A stretch of DNA of 64,000 nt from Mesorhizobium sp. B2-1-8 (GCF_006442545.2 NZ_CP083952.1:496001-560000); one strand, 5' to 3'. Shown: positions 41,632 through 50,527, numbered from the stretch's first letter. Made by a program: numbers and translations. Notes: generated from the sequence alone by a model not told the origin.

Positions 41632-43067
41632 TCTTCGACAGCTACGAGGCGTATCGCGCCGCCAACTTTGCGCCAAAGGTCTGCATCCTCGGTTCCGGTC
41701 CGGCCGGCACCACGATCGCCAGAAAACTTGGCGCGGCCGGCATCCCGGTAGTGGTGCTGGAAGCCGGTTCGCGGGAATTCAGCGACGGCTCGCAGGACTT
41801 TTACCGCGGCACCACCGTCGGTGACTTCTATTTCGATCTCGACATCACCCGGCTGCGGTTCATGGGCGGCAGCTCCAATCACTGGGCCGGTTGGTGCCGC
41901 GTGCTCGACAAACAGGATTTCGAGCCGAAGGCCTGGGCGCCCGATACCGGCTGGCCGATCCGTCGCGCCGACATCGAACCCTATCTTGCCGAAGTGCGCG
42001 ACATCCTCGACCTTCCCGATTTTCGGCCTGATGTGCCGATCTCGGACGACATTCGCTGGGTGCAGCTGATCAAGAGCCCGGCGGTGCGGTTTGCGGAAAA
42101 ATTTGCCGACGAACTCGACAAGAGCAAAAACATCGCCATCGTGCTCAACACCTACGCCACCGAGCTTGCCGGCGACGGCAAACGGGTGACCGGCGCCAAA
42201 CTGTGGTCCAACGGCAGGGACGCCGGCTCGTTCAGCGCCGACGATTTCATCGTCTGCACCGGCGGGCTGGAGAATTCACGGCTGTTGCTGTGGTCGAACC
42301 AGCGCTCCAACGGCGGCGTCGTGCCGAACGCGACGGCGCTTGGCCGCTACTGGATGGAGCATCCGACCTTCGAGGGCGGCAATGCCATCCTGGCCGACTA
42401 TGACGCGTTCGAGGTCGATGCCGTCAAGGAGGCCTTCTTCTCGCCGATGCCTGCCGCGATGGATCGGCTCAAGATCATGAATTTCGGCATCAGGCTGATC
42501 GAGGCTCCCTATCCGGGCGTCAAAAGCCTCATCGCCGACCTTGCCTGTACGGCGCCGCACATGGCGGAATGGGTATCGGGCAAACTCGACCAGAACCTGC
42601 GTTGCGCCGCTCAGCTTTATGTCGCCTGGGAACAGGCGCCGCTGGCTTCGAACCAGATCGAGCTGTCGAAGACCGAGGTCGACCATGCCGGCGTGCCGCG
42701 CATTGAGCTGCACTGGAAGAAATCGGAACTGGAACGTCGCACGCTTCTCGAAGGCCTGAAACTGTTCGGCACGACGTTGGCCCAGAAAAACCTGGGCCGG
42801 GTGCGCATTGCGGACTGGATCTCTAACGGCGAGGATTATCCGACCAACGAAGAGACGGCGGGCAATCATCACATGGGCGGCACGCGCATGGGCACGGACG
42901 TCACCAGGAGCGTGGTGGACGCCAATTGCAAGGTGCATGGCATGGACAATCTCTATGTCGGCGGCTCTTCCGTGTTCTGCACGTCGGGACAAGCCAACCC
43001 GACGACGACGATCACCGCGCTCGCCTGCCGGCTTGGCGACCATCTGAGCAAGGTGGTAACGGCCTGA
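41628..43067 (+). CDS. GMC family FAD-dependent oxidoreductase
   Basis: This 479-residue flavoprotein has the FAD Rossmann motif KVCILGSGPAGTTIARKLG (about residues 16-34), RFMGGSSNHWAGWC (about 73-86), the active-site histidine region GNHHMGGTRMG and the C-terminal NPTTTITALA loop typical of GMC enzymes. Relatives oxidise sugars, polyols or cholesterol-like alcohols. It has no signal of its own, so export with the upstream Tat protein is plausible. It ends before a strong hairpin terminator. Confidence 0.86.
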   Translation: MIFDSYEAYRAANFAPKVCILGSGPAGTTIARKLGAAGIPVVVLEAGSREFSDGSQDFYRGTTVGDFYFDLDITRLRFMGGSSNHWAGWCRVLDKQDFEPKAWAPDTGWPIRRADIEPYLAEVRDILDLPDFRPDVPISDDIRWVQLIKSPAVRFAEKFADELDKSKNIAIVLNTYATELAGDGKRVTGAKLWSNGRDAGSFSADDFIVCTGGLENSRLLLWSNQRSNGGVVPNATALGRYWMEHPTFEGGNAILADYDAFEVDAVKEAFFSPMPAAMDRLKIMNFGIRLIEAPYPGVKSLIADLACTAPHMAEWVSGKLDQNLRCAAQLYVAWEQAPLASNQIELSKTEVDHAGVPRIELHWKKSELERRTLLEGLKLFGTTLAQKNLGRVRIADWISNGEDYPTNEETAGNHHMGGTRMGTDVTRSVVDANCKVHGMDNLYVGGSSVFCTSGQANPTTTITALACRLGDHLSKVVTA

Positions 43068-43090
43068 GCGACCTCCATGAAGTCCCAGGG

Positions 43091-43112
43091 CCGGCGCCAA
43101 AAATGGCGCCGG
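43091..43112. terminator. Bidirectional hairpin terminator
   Basis: CCGGCGCCA-AAAA-TGGCGCCGG is a perfect nine-pair stem with a four-base loop, 24 bp after the GMC stop and 8 bp beyond the stop of the small minus-strand gene. There is no U-run, so it may protect 3' ends more than terminate. Confidence 0.7.
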
Positions 43113-43119
43113 CAGAAGC

Positions 43120-43221
43120 TCAAAGACCATAGACGGCGATGCGCACCAGCACGGCGGCGGCGGCCAGCGACACCAGCAGGATGCCGAGGCCAATCGGAGA
43201 GCCCCAGCCATGCCATTCCAT
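43120..43221 (-). CDS. 33-residue single-helix membrane peptide
   Basis: The predicted peptide starts MEWHGWGSPIGLGILLVSLA and continues through an alanine/valine helix to RIAVYGL: an amphipathic Trp/His/Gly head and one membrane span. The Gly-Trp-Gly-Ser-Pro head recalls short membrane peptides I have seen in other proteobacteria. It begins 22 bp after the stop of the amino-acid ABC permease on the same strand, so it is the last gene of that operon. There is no strong ribosome site, so reinitiation after the permease is likely. It may act as a small accessory subunit. Confidence 0.6.
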   Translation of the reverse strand: MEWHGWGSPIGLGILLVSLAAAAVLVRIAVYGL

Positions 43222-43243
43222 GCTTGGAGGCGATGACCTACGC

Positions 43244-44212
43244 CTAGCGTTCCGACCGGCCGAAGCGCCGTTCGAGATAGGCCTGGCCGAATTCCAGCGA
43301 GATCGACAGGATCCAGTAGATCATCGAGGCGGTGATCAGCATCTCGATGTGGCGGAACTCCGTCTGGCCCATCGTGCGGGCGAGATACATGATTTCCCAG
43401 ACGCCGACGACCGATACCAGCGAGGAATCCTTCAGCATGGCGATGAATTGGTTGCCGGTCGGCGGAATGATGACGCGCATGGCCTGCGGCAGGATGACCA
43501 GCGCCATGGTCTGACCGGGGCTCAGGCCGAGCGCCGTGGCGCCTTCGCTTTGACCGCGCGGGATGCTTTCGATGCCGGCGCGGAAGACCTCGGTCATGTA
43601 GGCGCCGTAACACAGCGACAGCGCCACGATGCCCGCCGGCACCGCGCCGATCACGTAGCCGACCTGGGGCAGGCCGAGATAGATGATGTAGATCTGCATC
43701 AGCAACGGCAGACCGCGAAACAGCGATGTGTAGAAGGTGGCGAGCCCGTAAACGATGCCGTTTCCGGTCAGTTTGGCGATGGCACCGACCAGGGCGATCA
43801 AGGTCGCGATCAGGATCGAGATCGCCGAAATGTAGAGCGTCGTGGTGACGCCCTGGGTGATCAGGAACCCGACCTTCCTGGCGATGAAGGCAAGGGAGAG
43901 GTCGAAGGAATAGAAGAACAGCATCAGCAGCACGAACAGCTCGATCCAGACGCCGACGATCTGCTGCCGCCGGGGCAGGAGTAGCAGCAGTTTGCCATTC
44001 GTCAGCACCAGGAGCGCGATCAACACGGCGGAGAGGGCGCGCGACAGAGCGGGGTTGGCCTGCAACCAGTCGGATGCAAGCGGCATCAAAGAGCCGATCC
44101 AGCTCGACTTGATGCCCATGGCGTAGAGGGCCGCGGCCAGCAGTGCCGGAAAAAGCGCGCCCGCGGCGCGGCGGGTGAGCCCTGGATGGGAGAGCATCAG
44201 CCTGCCGATCAT
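43244..44212 (-). CDS. Polar amino acid ABC transporter permease
   Basis: This 322-residue inner-membrane permease of the His/Glu/Gln (HisM/GltK) family has the core FITQGVTTTLYISAIS-type opening near residue 118 and the EAA loop EGATALGLSPGQTMALVILPQ near residue 240. At 322 residues it has an N-terminal extension of about 100, with two or three extra helices, relative to the usual 220. Its ATG overlaps the stop of the FAD oxidase gene. Only one permease and no ATPase are encoded nearby, so it must borrow an ATP-binding subunit from elsewhere. Confidence 0.88.
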   Translation of the reverse strand: MIGRLMLSHPGLTRRAAGALFPALLAAALYAMGIKSSWIGSLMPLASDWLQANPALSRALSAVLIALLVLTNGKLLLLLPRRQQIVGVWIELFVLLMLFFYSFDLSLAFIARKVGFLITQGVTTTLYISAISILIATLIALVGAIAKLTGNGIVYGLATFYTSLFRGLPLLMQIYIIYLGLPQVGYVIGAVPAGIVALSLCYGAYMTEVFRAGIESIPRGQSEGATALGLSPGQTMALVILPQAMRVIIPPTGNQFIAMLKDSSLVSVVGVWEIMYLARTMGQTEFRHIEMLITASMIYWILSISLEFGQAYLERRFGRSER

Positions 44213-45537
44213 GCCGTCACCTTGTCCCTGGGGGTGGCGCGGCGTTCCCGCCACCAGTCCTGCGCCTGCAATTTCCAGTAGGTGAGTTGCGCGGTGGCCA
44301 GACCGGCGGCGCCGCCAGCCCAGCTCAATCCGAAGGGCGCGAACTGCCGGTAGCGGTCCGAGGCGCCCAGAATGCCCTCGGCGACAATTTTTCCGGCAAT
44401 CGCCGTGGTGTTGAGGCCATGGCCGCCGAAAGCGGTGCAGTACCAGACGCCTGACTGCAGCTCCCCGATCTGGGGCATCAGATGCCGGGCATAGGACATC
44501 AGCCCCGACCACGCCAGTTCGGTCTTGAGGCCGGCAAGCTGCGGGTAGGTGCCGACCATCTCGCGGCGCAATTCGTGCGCCAGCGCGTCGGCGGAAGCGG
44601 CGCGCGTGGTGATGCGCCCGCCCCACAAAAGGCGATTGCCGCCCTCGACCAGGCGATAATAGTCGCCGGCCCGCCTGTTGTCGCCGACGGCGTCTGTCGT
44701 CGCCACGGCTTGCGCAATGAGGCGGGGATCTGCCTCGGAAACCATCACATAGGTCGCGATGGGCAAAAAGGCGCGGTAGAGCTGGCCGAATACCGGACCC
44801 GTATAGCCGCCGGTCGCGAGAACGATCCGGGACGCCCGAAGCGTGCCCTGTCTGGTGCGAAGCATCTTTTGCGGCCCCGAGAGGTCGCATTCTACGACCT
44901 CGGAGCTTTCATGAATCTCGCCACCAAGCCGCTCGATCTCGTCGGCCAGGCAACGCAGATAGTTGAGGGGATGGATGTGAAAGGCGTTCGGGTCGCGCAG
45001 GCCCTGGTGGTAGCGGACGGACTTCAGCACCGACCGGACGTCTTCCCTGTCGAGATATTGAAGTTCATAGCCATGGTCGCGGGCCATCTGTTCGGCATAG
45101 GCCTTGAGCGCATCGCCGTCGTCGTAGCGCAAGACGCTGAGCAGGCCGGCACGCGGCATGGCGGCCGATATCCCGAGCGCCTCGATCGTGTCGCGCACGA
45201 ATTCCACGCCTTCGATCGACAGCCGATGCAGGTCGCGTGCTGCCTCCCCGCCGACACGTGCGGCGATATTGTCGCCGCCGGTGGCGAAGCCGGGCGTGAC
45301 GAAACCGCCATTGCGGCCCGAAGCGCCGAAACCGACGAGCTGGGCTTCCAGCACGGCGACATGCAGTCCGGCGCGCGCCAGCTGCAGCGCTGTCGTCAAC
45401 CCGGCCAATCCGGCGCCAACGACGGCCACGTCACATTGCGCCTCGCCTTTGAGCGAAGGTCGCGTCTTCCGGTCGGTCAGGGTGCGGGCGTAATAGGTGT
45501 CCGGATAGGCCATCGATGACTTTGCGGTGAGGAGCAT
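44209..45537 (-). CDS. FAD-dependent amino-acid/polyamine oxidase (DAO family, PuuB-like)
   Basis: This 442-residue D-amino-acid-oxidase-fold flavoprotein has the FAD motif DVAVVGAGLAGLTTALQLA (about residues 36-54), GFGASGRNGGF (about 69-79), and a C-terminal GGHGLNTTAIAGKIVAEGI, as in gamma-glutamylputrescine oxidase and related amine oxidases. The likely reaction is oxidative deamination of an amine or amino acid, releasing H2O2. It lies between a binding protein and a permease gene, so the imported substrate is probably the one oxidised. ATG 45537 or 45513 may be the start; neither has a clear ribosome site. Confidence 0.86.
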   Translation of the reverse strand: MLLTAKSSMAYPDTYYARTLTDRKTRPSLKGEAQCDVAVVGAGLAGLTTALQLARAGLHVAVLEAQLVGFGASGRNGGFVTPGFATGGDNIAARVGGEAARDLHRLSIEGVEFVRDTIEALGISAAMPRAGLLSVLRYDDGDALKAYAEQMARDHGYELQYLDREDVRSVLKSVRYHQGLRDPNAFHIHPLNYLRCLADEIERLGGEIHESSEVVECDLSGPQKMLRTRQGTLRASRIVLATGGYTGPVFGQLYRAFLPIATYVMVSEADPRLIAQAVATTDAVGDNRRAGDYYRLVEGGNRLLWGGRITTRAASADALAHELRREMVGTYPQLAGLKTELAWSGLMSYARHLMPQIGELQSGVWYCTAFGGHGLNTTAIAGKIVAEGILGASDRYRQFAPFGLSWAGGAAGLATAQLTYWKLQAQDWWRERRATPRDKVTA

Positions 45538-45591
45538 GCATTTGGTGGGGTGAAGTCCGCCGGCTGCCGAGGGGCAGCCGGCGGAATGACT

Positions 45592-46419
45592 TTACTTGGC
45601 GCTGTAGTCCTTGCCGTACCACTTCGTGGTCAGCGCGGCGAGCGTGCCGTCCGTCTTCATCCCGATGATGATGCCGGCGACCTTTGCGGTCCACTCGGGA
45701 TCCTTCTTTTCGGCGATGACGACGAGCGGCTCGCGGAAGGCGTACTCGCCTTCCAGGATCTTCACGGGATAGCCGTTCTTGATGGCGTTCTGCGCCGTCT
45801 GCTCCGGCGCGATCACGGCATTCAGGCGCACGCCGTCGCCAAGCCGCAGGTCATCGAAGGGAAGCATGGAATCCGCGTAGGTGCGGATCTCGCCCGGCTC
45901 CAGCTTGTATTCGATGGGAGGCAGGCCGGGCGCGTCGATTTCGAGCTTGCGGCGGATGAAATCCTCCGAGGTGGTGGCCGTCTCGACGCCGATGATCTTG
46001 CCGTTGAGATCGGCGACCGACTTCGCGCCGCTGTCCTTGTGCAGGACGTAGACATAGGGGCTGTAATAATAGATGCCGACAAAGTCGATCACCTTGGAAC
46101 GGGCCTTGGTCGGCGTCACCGATCCGACGCCCAGATCGTAACGTCCCTGCCAGCGTCCGCCGGTCAGCGTCGCCCAGTCGGGCGTTTCGAACGAGACATC
46201 GACACCAAGGCGCTTGCCGATTTCGCGCGAGACATCGATGTCGAAACCGGCGAGTTCGTTGCTGTCGTCGAGAAAGCTCTGTGGCGGCCAGGCCGCGTTG
46301 GTGGCGATGACCATCGCCTTTTTCGACGTGACGCGGTCCAGGGTTTCCCCGGCCATGGCCGCCGTCGTGATCGCGAATGTCGCGGCGGCAAGAACGGCTA
46401 AATCGAGCAGCTTTTTCAA
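45592..46419 (-). CDS. Polar amino acid ABC transporter substrate-binding protein
   Basis: This 275-residue periplasmic type II binding protein (SBP family 3) has a signal peptide LKKLLDLAVLAAATFAITTAAMA, then AMVIATNAAWPPQSFLDDSNELAGFDIDV split across the family's ligand loop, and YDLGVGSVTPTKARSKVIDF. The TTG at 46419 is the best start: it follows GGGAGGGA at 5 bp, while the next upstream start lacks any site. It is the first gene of the transporter-oxidase operon. The ligand is unknown; the oxidase suggests an amine or basic amino acid. Confidence 0.88.
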   Translation of the reverse strand: MKKLLDLAVLAAATFAITTAAMAGETLDRVTSKKAMVIATNAAWPPQSFLDDSNELAGFDIDVSREIGKRLGVDVSFETPDWATLTGGRWQGRYDLGVGSVTPTKARSKVIDFVGIYYYSPYVYVLHKDSGAKSVADLNGKIIGVETATTSEDFIRRKLEIDAPGLPPIEYKLEPGEIRTYADSMLPFDDLRLGDGVRLNAVIAPEQTAQNAIKNGYPVKILEGEYAFREPLVVIAEKKDPEWTAKVAGIIIGMKTDGTLAALTTKWYGKDYSAK

Positions 46420-46599
46420 AGTTATCCCTCCCTTGTGGTTGAAACTGATAGGATGCGTAACGTCGGACCTCAGCGCTTCAGCCACAGCTTCAACGCGGAT
46501 CGGTTTCGGTTTGTGCCGACCACAGCCGAAGCTCGTTCCCCCTGATGGACCGGCGTTTGTGGCCCCAGACAGTCAGGTAGCAAAAAGAAGGGTTCTACC

Positions 46600-46674
46600 C
46601 GGCGAAATGCGGGATAATGGCGATCGCACAGTCATTGCGTGCCTTGAGACGGCAAAATGCCGGATATGGTCGCC
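46600..46674. promoter_or_regulatory. Paired direct repeats, probable Lrp-type operator sites
   Basis: CGGCGAAATGCGGGATAATGG (46600-46620, quoted in two parts: CGGCGAAATGC and GGGATAATGG) and the similar CGGCAAAATGC/CGGATATGG (46650-46669) are direct repeats 50 bp apart. The second contains the palindrome GGCA-AAA-TGCC. They lie between the ABC operon and the divergent Lrp gene, where such a regulator would bind. Confidence 0.5.
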
Positions 46675-46789
46675 TTGTTCCGTTCGCGCAGGCCAGTCTT
46701 CTGGCCAGTCTTCCGGATTGTCGCCGGGGCGGTTCAGCCGATAGGATCGCGCGGCGGTTACAGCGCGGATCGAGCGAGAGGATTTTTTT

Positions 46790-47236
46790 GTGGAATTGAC
46801 CGACAAGGATCGTCAGCTGCTCGCGCTGATGCAGAAGAATGCGCGTGAGCCGGTCGCGTCACTGGCACGTCAGCTCGGCGTATCGCGGACAGCGCTGCAG
46901 GAGCGGATCCAGAAGCTGGAGGCCGGCGGTATTATCGAAGGCTATACCGTGCGGCTGACCAAGGAGGTCGCCCAGAATGCCGTCCACTGTTTCACGCTCG
47001 CCGCCCTCAACAACAAGAGCTATCCGGACGTCTCCAGAAAGATCAAGGCGATGCCCTCGATCCAGGCGGTCTACGCCATTACCGGCGAGTGGGACCTGAT
47101 CATCCACCTTGCCGCCGAGACGCTCGAGAAGCTGAACCGGGAGGTGAATGCGGTGAATGAAATCAACGGTGTCGTCAAAACCGCTTCCCATGTGGTGATG
47201 GAGACGAAGTTCAACCGGACCATCTACGCATTGTAG
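46790..47236 (+). CDS. Lrp/AsnC family regulator, divergent from the amino-acid ABC operon
   Basis: This 148-residue feast/famine regulator has an N-terminal helix-turn-helix (SLARQLGVSRTALQERIQKLEA, about residues 24-45) and a RAM ligand-binding domain with AVYAITGEWDLIIHL. The GTG at 46790 follows GAGAGGA. It most likely controls the divergent binding protein-oxidase-permease operon in response to the transported amino acid; the repeated motifs in the gap are candidate sites. Confidence 0.88.
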   Translation: MELTDKDRQLLALMQKNAREPVASLARQLGVSRTALQERIQKLEAGGIIEGYTVRLTKEVAQNAVHCFTLAALNNKSYPDVSRKIKAMPSIQAVYAITGEWDLIIHLAAETLEKLNREVNAVNEINGVVKTASHVVMETKFNRTIYAL

Positions 47237-47298
47237 GAGGTGGCGGGATGTCCAGGCGGCGGAGAACGCCCCGCCGCCGGGGCCGCCATGTAGGCGAA

Positions 47299-48135
47299 TT
47301 AGACCGTCGCCGGATCGAGCGCTGGCTCGCCCTTGCGGCGCGCGACAATCGCCTCGAAATCCGCGGTCTGGAAGGCATCGCGCAAGGCGTCGAAAGACGG
47401 CAGCACGAAATAGGCGCGCTGGAATTTGTCGATCTCGTAACCGGTACGCATCACCGTCTCGAGGTCGAAAGGCACATGGTGGGCGTCCTTGCTCTCGACC
47501 GCGAACTGCAATTCGGTAAAGGACGACATCAGTCCGGCGCCAAACGCCTTCAGCGGCTGGCCGGGCTCCTGCATCAGGCCGTATTCGGCCGTGTACCAAT
47601 AGAGCCGCGTGATCATCTCGTCGCCGCCGAGTGCGATGATGTCGCCGGCCTTCTTGCCATACATCTGCATGAAGTCGGCGAACACCGGCTGCGACAGCAC
47701 CGGCACATGGCCGAAGAAATCGTGGAACATGTCCGGCTCGACGATGTAGTCGAGTTCCTGCCTTGTCCGCAGCCAGTTGGTGACCGGGAAGCGGCGGTTG
47801 GCGAGGTGATCGAAGAAGGGGGCGGCCGGAATGAGGCCGGGCACGGCGACGATTTCCCAGCCGGTGAGCTTGCGCAGCTTGGCGCTGACGTCAGCGAAAT
47901 CGGGGATGCGATCGAGAAGGCCGAGCTTCTCGACGCCGTCGAGATAGGAGTGGTGGGCGAGCTTGCGCGTCAGCTCCGTCTGGCGGTCGCACAGCGTGCG
48001 CCACACCGCCTGCTCCTCGGCGCTGTAATCATAGCCCTGTGCCACAGTGAAATCGGCGCGACACACCGAATAGTCGCCGCGCAACCCTTGCGCCGCGCAG
48101 TCGCGGGCATATTCGGCAACGCTCATCGTCGTCAT
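47299..48135 (-). CDS. phhA: Phenylalanine 4-monooxygenase
   Basis: This 278-residue pterin-dependent aromatic amino acid hydroxylase converts phenylalanine to tyrosine. The iron ligands H138 and H143 (DMFHDFFGHVPVL) and E184 (YTAEYGL) are all present. The size is that of the single-domain bacterial enzyme without the regulatory ACT domain. An Lrp-type gene is divergent at 48275, the usual arrangement for its activator. No pterin-carbinolamine dehydratase is seen in the window. Confidence 0.95.
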   Translation of the reverse strand: MTTMSVAEYARDCAAQGLRGDYSVCRADFTVAQGYDYSAEEQAVWRTLCDRQTELTRKLAHHSYLDGVEKLGLLDRIPDFADVSAKLRKLTGWEIVAVPGLIPAAPFFDHLANRRFPVTNWLRTRQELDYIVEPDMFHDFFGHVPVLSQPVFADFMQMYGKKAGDIIALGGDEMITRLYWYTAEYGLMQEPGQPLKAFGAGLMSSFTELQFAVESKDAHHVPFDLETVMRTGYEIDKFQRAYFVLPSFDALRDAFQTADFEAIVARRKGEPALDPATV

Positions 48136-48274
48136 GGTCTTTCTCCTCGCAGATCATCGATGGTTGACGCACCGCAATGCTAACCCGACCCGCAGAGGCA
48201 ATTCGGTTTTGATGATGGCCCGCTCGCCATATTCGGGATAACATTCACTCACAATCCGCAAAGGACGAGTTAAA

Positions 48275-48751
48275 ATGCCTCAATTCGACGATTTCGAGAT
48301 CAGGATGCTCGATGTCCTGCAACGCGACGGACGCAAGCCTGTCTCCGAACTGGCGCAGGAGATCGGCCTCTCGACCACGCCCTGCGCGCGGCGCTTCGAT
48401 GCACTGCAGGAAGCCGGCATCATCAAGGGCTTTGCCGCCATGATCAGCCGCCGCGCCATCGGCCTGATGGTCGAGGTGTTCATCCAGGTGCGCCTCGTCA
48501 GCCACAGCGACGGCTCGCCCGAAAGCTTCATCGCCGCCGTCCAGCGCATGGACGAGGTGTCGTCGTGCTGGACGATGACCGGCGACCACGATTTCCTGCT
48601 GCATGTCATGGTGCCATCTGTCGACGAGCTCAACGCCTTCGTCATGCATCGGCTGATGCGGCTCGACGGCGTGCGCGACGTCCACACGCAACTGGTGTTG
48701 CAGAACATCAAGGGCCCGGGCCACGTGCCGCTCGCGCATCTCAGGCGATGA
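48275..48751 (+). CDS. Lrp/AsnC family regulator, probably of phhA
   Basis: This 158-residue protein has a helix-turn-helix near residues 20-42 (SELAQEIGLSTTPCARRFDAL) and a RAM domain with SCWTMTGDHDFLLHVMVPS. It is divergent from phhA with a 139-bp gap, so it is the natural candidate regulator for phenylalanine hydroxylation. It begins at ATG 48275 after AAAGGACGAG. It is clearly distinct from the Lrp protein at 46790, sharing only the fold. Confidence 0.88.
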   Translation: MPQFDDFEIRMLDVLQRDGRKPVSELAQEIGLSTTPCARRFDALQEAGIIKGFAAMISRRAIGLMVEVFIQVRLVSHSDGSPESFIAAVQRMDEVSSCWTMTGDHDFLLHVMVPSVDELNAFVMHRLMRLDGVRDVHTQLVLQNIKGPGHVPLAHLRR

Positions 48752-48866
48752 TGGTGGCCGGCCTTCCCGTTTTTGCGGAAAAGCTGCACGCAAACTGCTG
48801 AAACGGGCCAATCGGGCGGCACTATCGCCGGCCAGCATGCGCGGACCAACTCCCAGGAGGTCCGCC

Positions 48867-50450
48867 ATGAACATCGTCCTGATCAATCCGCCGCACACCG
48901 CCATCGGCAGCCGCGTGCCCGACGATCATTTGCCGCCGCTCGGTCTTCTGGCGATCGGCGGCCCGCTGCTCGACGCCGGCCATGAGGTGCGGCTCGTCGA
49001 TGCCGAATTCGGGCCGATGCCGCTTGCCTCGGTCGTCGCGGAAGCCCTGAAGGACTGCCCCGACTTCGTCCTGATCGGCCATTCCGGATCGACCTCGGCG
49101 CATCCGACCGCCCTGTTGATCGCCGCGATGATCAAGGCGCGCGAGCCGGCGACGATCATCCTCTACGGCGGCGTGTTCCCGACCTATCACTGGCGCGACA
49201 TCCTCGCCGAAACCGACGTTTTCGACTTCATCGTGCGCGGCGAGGGCGAAGCGACCGTGGTGGCGCTGGTCGAGGCGGTGGAAATGCGCCAGCCGCCGGC
49301 AAGCGTTGCCGGCATCGCCTATCGCGATGACCTCGATCGTCCCTTCGCCACGCAAGCGGCGATGACCATCGCCGACCTCGACGCCTACCGCGTCGGCTGG
49401 GAGTTGATCGATCACCGCGGATACAGTTACTGGGGCGGCAAGCGCGCCGTGGTCATGCAGTTTTCGCGCGGCTGCCCGCATTTGTGCAATTATTGCGGTC
49501 AGCGCGGCTTCTGGACCCGCTGGCGGCATCGCGATCCCAAGAAATTCGCGCAGGAGATCGCCTGGCTGCACCGCGAGCACGGCGTCGAGCTGATCAACCT
49601 CGCCGACGAGAACCCGACCGTCTCGAAGAAGGCCTGGCGCGCTTTCCTGGATGCGATGATCGCCGAGAATGTGCCGGTGCTGATCGTCGGCTCGACACGC
49701 GCCGACGACATCGTGCGCGACGCCGATATGCTGCACCTCTACCGCAAGGCCGGCGTCATCCGCTGGCTGCTCGGCATGGAAAATACCGACGAGCAGACGC
49801 TCGCATTGATCCGCAAGGGCGGCAGCACCTCGTCCGACCGCGAGGCGATACGGCTGCTGCGAAAGCACGGCATCCTGTCGATGGCGACCTGGGTGGCCGG
49901 CTTCGAGGACGAAGGGTTTCGCGATCTCTGGCGCGGTTTCCGCCAGCTCCTCGCCTATGATCCCGACCAGATCCGGGCGCTCTATGTGACGCCGCATCGC
50001 TGGACGCCGTTTTTCCGCATCGCGCGCGACCGCAAGGTTATCCAAACGGACGCCCGCCTGTGGGACTACAAGCACCAGGTGCTGCACATGACCCGGCTGA
50101 AGCCGTGGATGCTGTTCTTCTCGGTCAAGCTAATCGAACTGGCGGTGCAGTCGCGGCCGAAGGCGCTGGCGCGCATCCTGTTCCACCCCGACCCCGAGCA
50201 GCGGCATTCGATGCGCTGGTACACCAAAATGGGCCGCCGCGTCTGGTTCCGCGAGGTCTGGGGATTCCTGGTGACCGACCGCCGGATGACAGGCGGCCCG
50301 ACGCTCGCCGAATTCTGGGGCGCACCGCAGGACGCCGAGGAGGAATCGATGGTCTTTCAGCGTCCGGCGAAGAGACCTGTAACGGTGCCTGCCGCCGTGC
50401 AACCTGCCGCGCTCGAGCCGCACGCCTTTCGCGTCTCGCCACCGCACTGA
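48867..50450 (+). CDS. B12-binding radical SAM protein, BchE-like
   Basis: This 527-residue protein has an N-terminal cobalamin-binding domain (IVLINPP, then SGSTSAHPTALLIAAMIKAR and GGVFPTYHW, residues 1-135) and a radical SAM core whose Fe-S cysteines are C203, C207 and C210 in RGCPHLCNYC. The region FWTRWRHRDPKKFAQEIAWL and LADENPTVSKKAWR resembles the anaerobic Mg-protoporphyrin ester cyclase BchE. No other bacteriochlorophyll gene is in the window. AGGAGG 6 bp before ATG 48867 fixes the start. It could be a methylase or ring-modifying enzyme on another substrate. Confidence 0.82.
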   Translation: MNIVLINPPHTAIGSRVPDDHLPPLGLLAIGGPLLDAGHEVRLVDAEFGPMPLASVVAEALKDCPDFVLIGHSGSTSAHPTALLIAAMIKAREPATIILYGGVFPTYHWRDILAETDVFDFIVRGEGEATVVALVEAVEMRQPPASVAGIAYRDDLDRPFATQAAMTIADLDAYRVGWELIDHRGYSYWGGKRAVVMQFSRGCPHLCNYCGQRGFWTRWRHRDPKKFAQEIAWLHREHGVELINLADENPTVSKKAWRAFLDAMIAENVPVLIVGSTRADDIVRDADMLHLYRKAGVIRWLLGMENTDEQTLALIRKGGSTSSDREAIRLLRKHGILSMATWVAGFEDEGFRDLWRGFRQLLAYDPDQIRALYVTPHRWTPFFRIARDRKVIQTDARLWDYKHQVLHMTRLKPWMLFFSVKLIELAVQSRPKALARILFHPDPEQRHSMRWYTKMGRRVWFREVWGFLVTDRRMTGGPTLAEFWGAPQDAEEESMVFQRPAKRPVTVPAAVQPAALEPHAFRVSPPH

Positions 50451-50527
50451 CCCGTCTCGCCCTCGCCGCCAGCGGTCAACGCGCTAATTTCCAGCGATCG
50501 GACGATGGTGATTGGCAGGAGGAAGCG

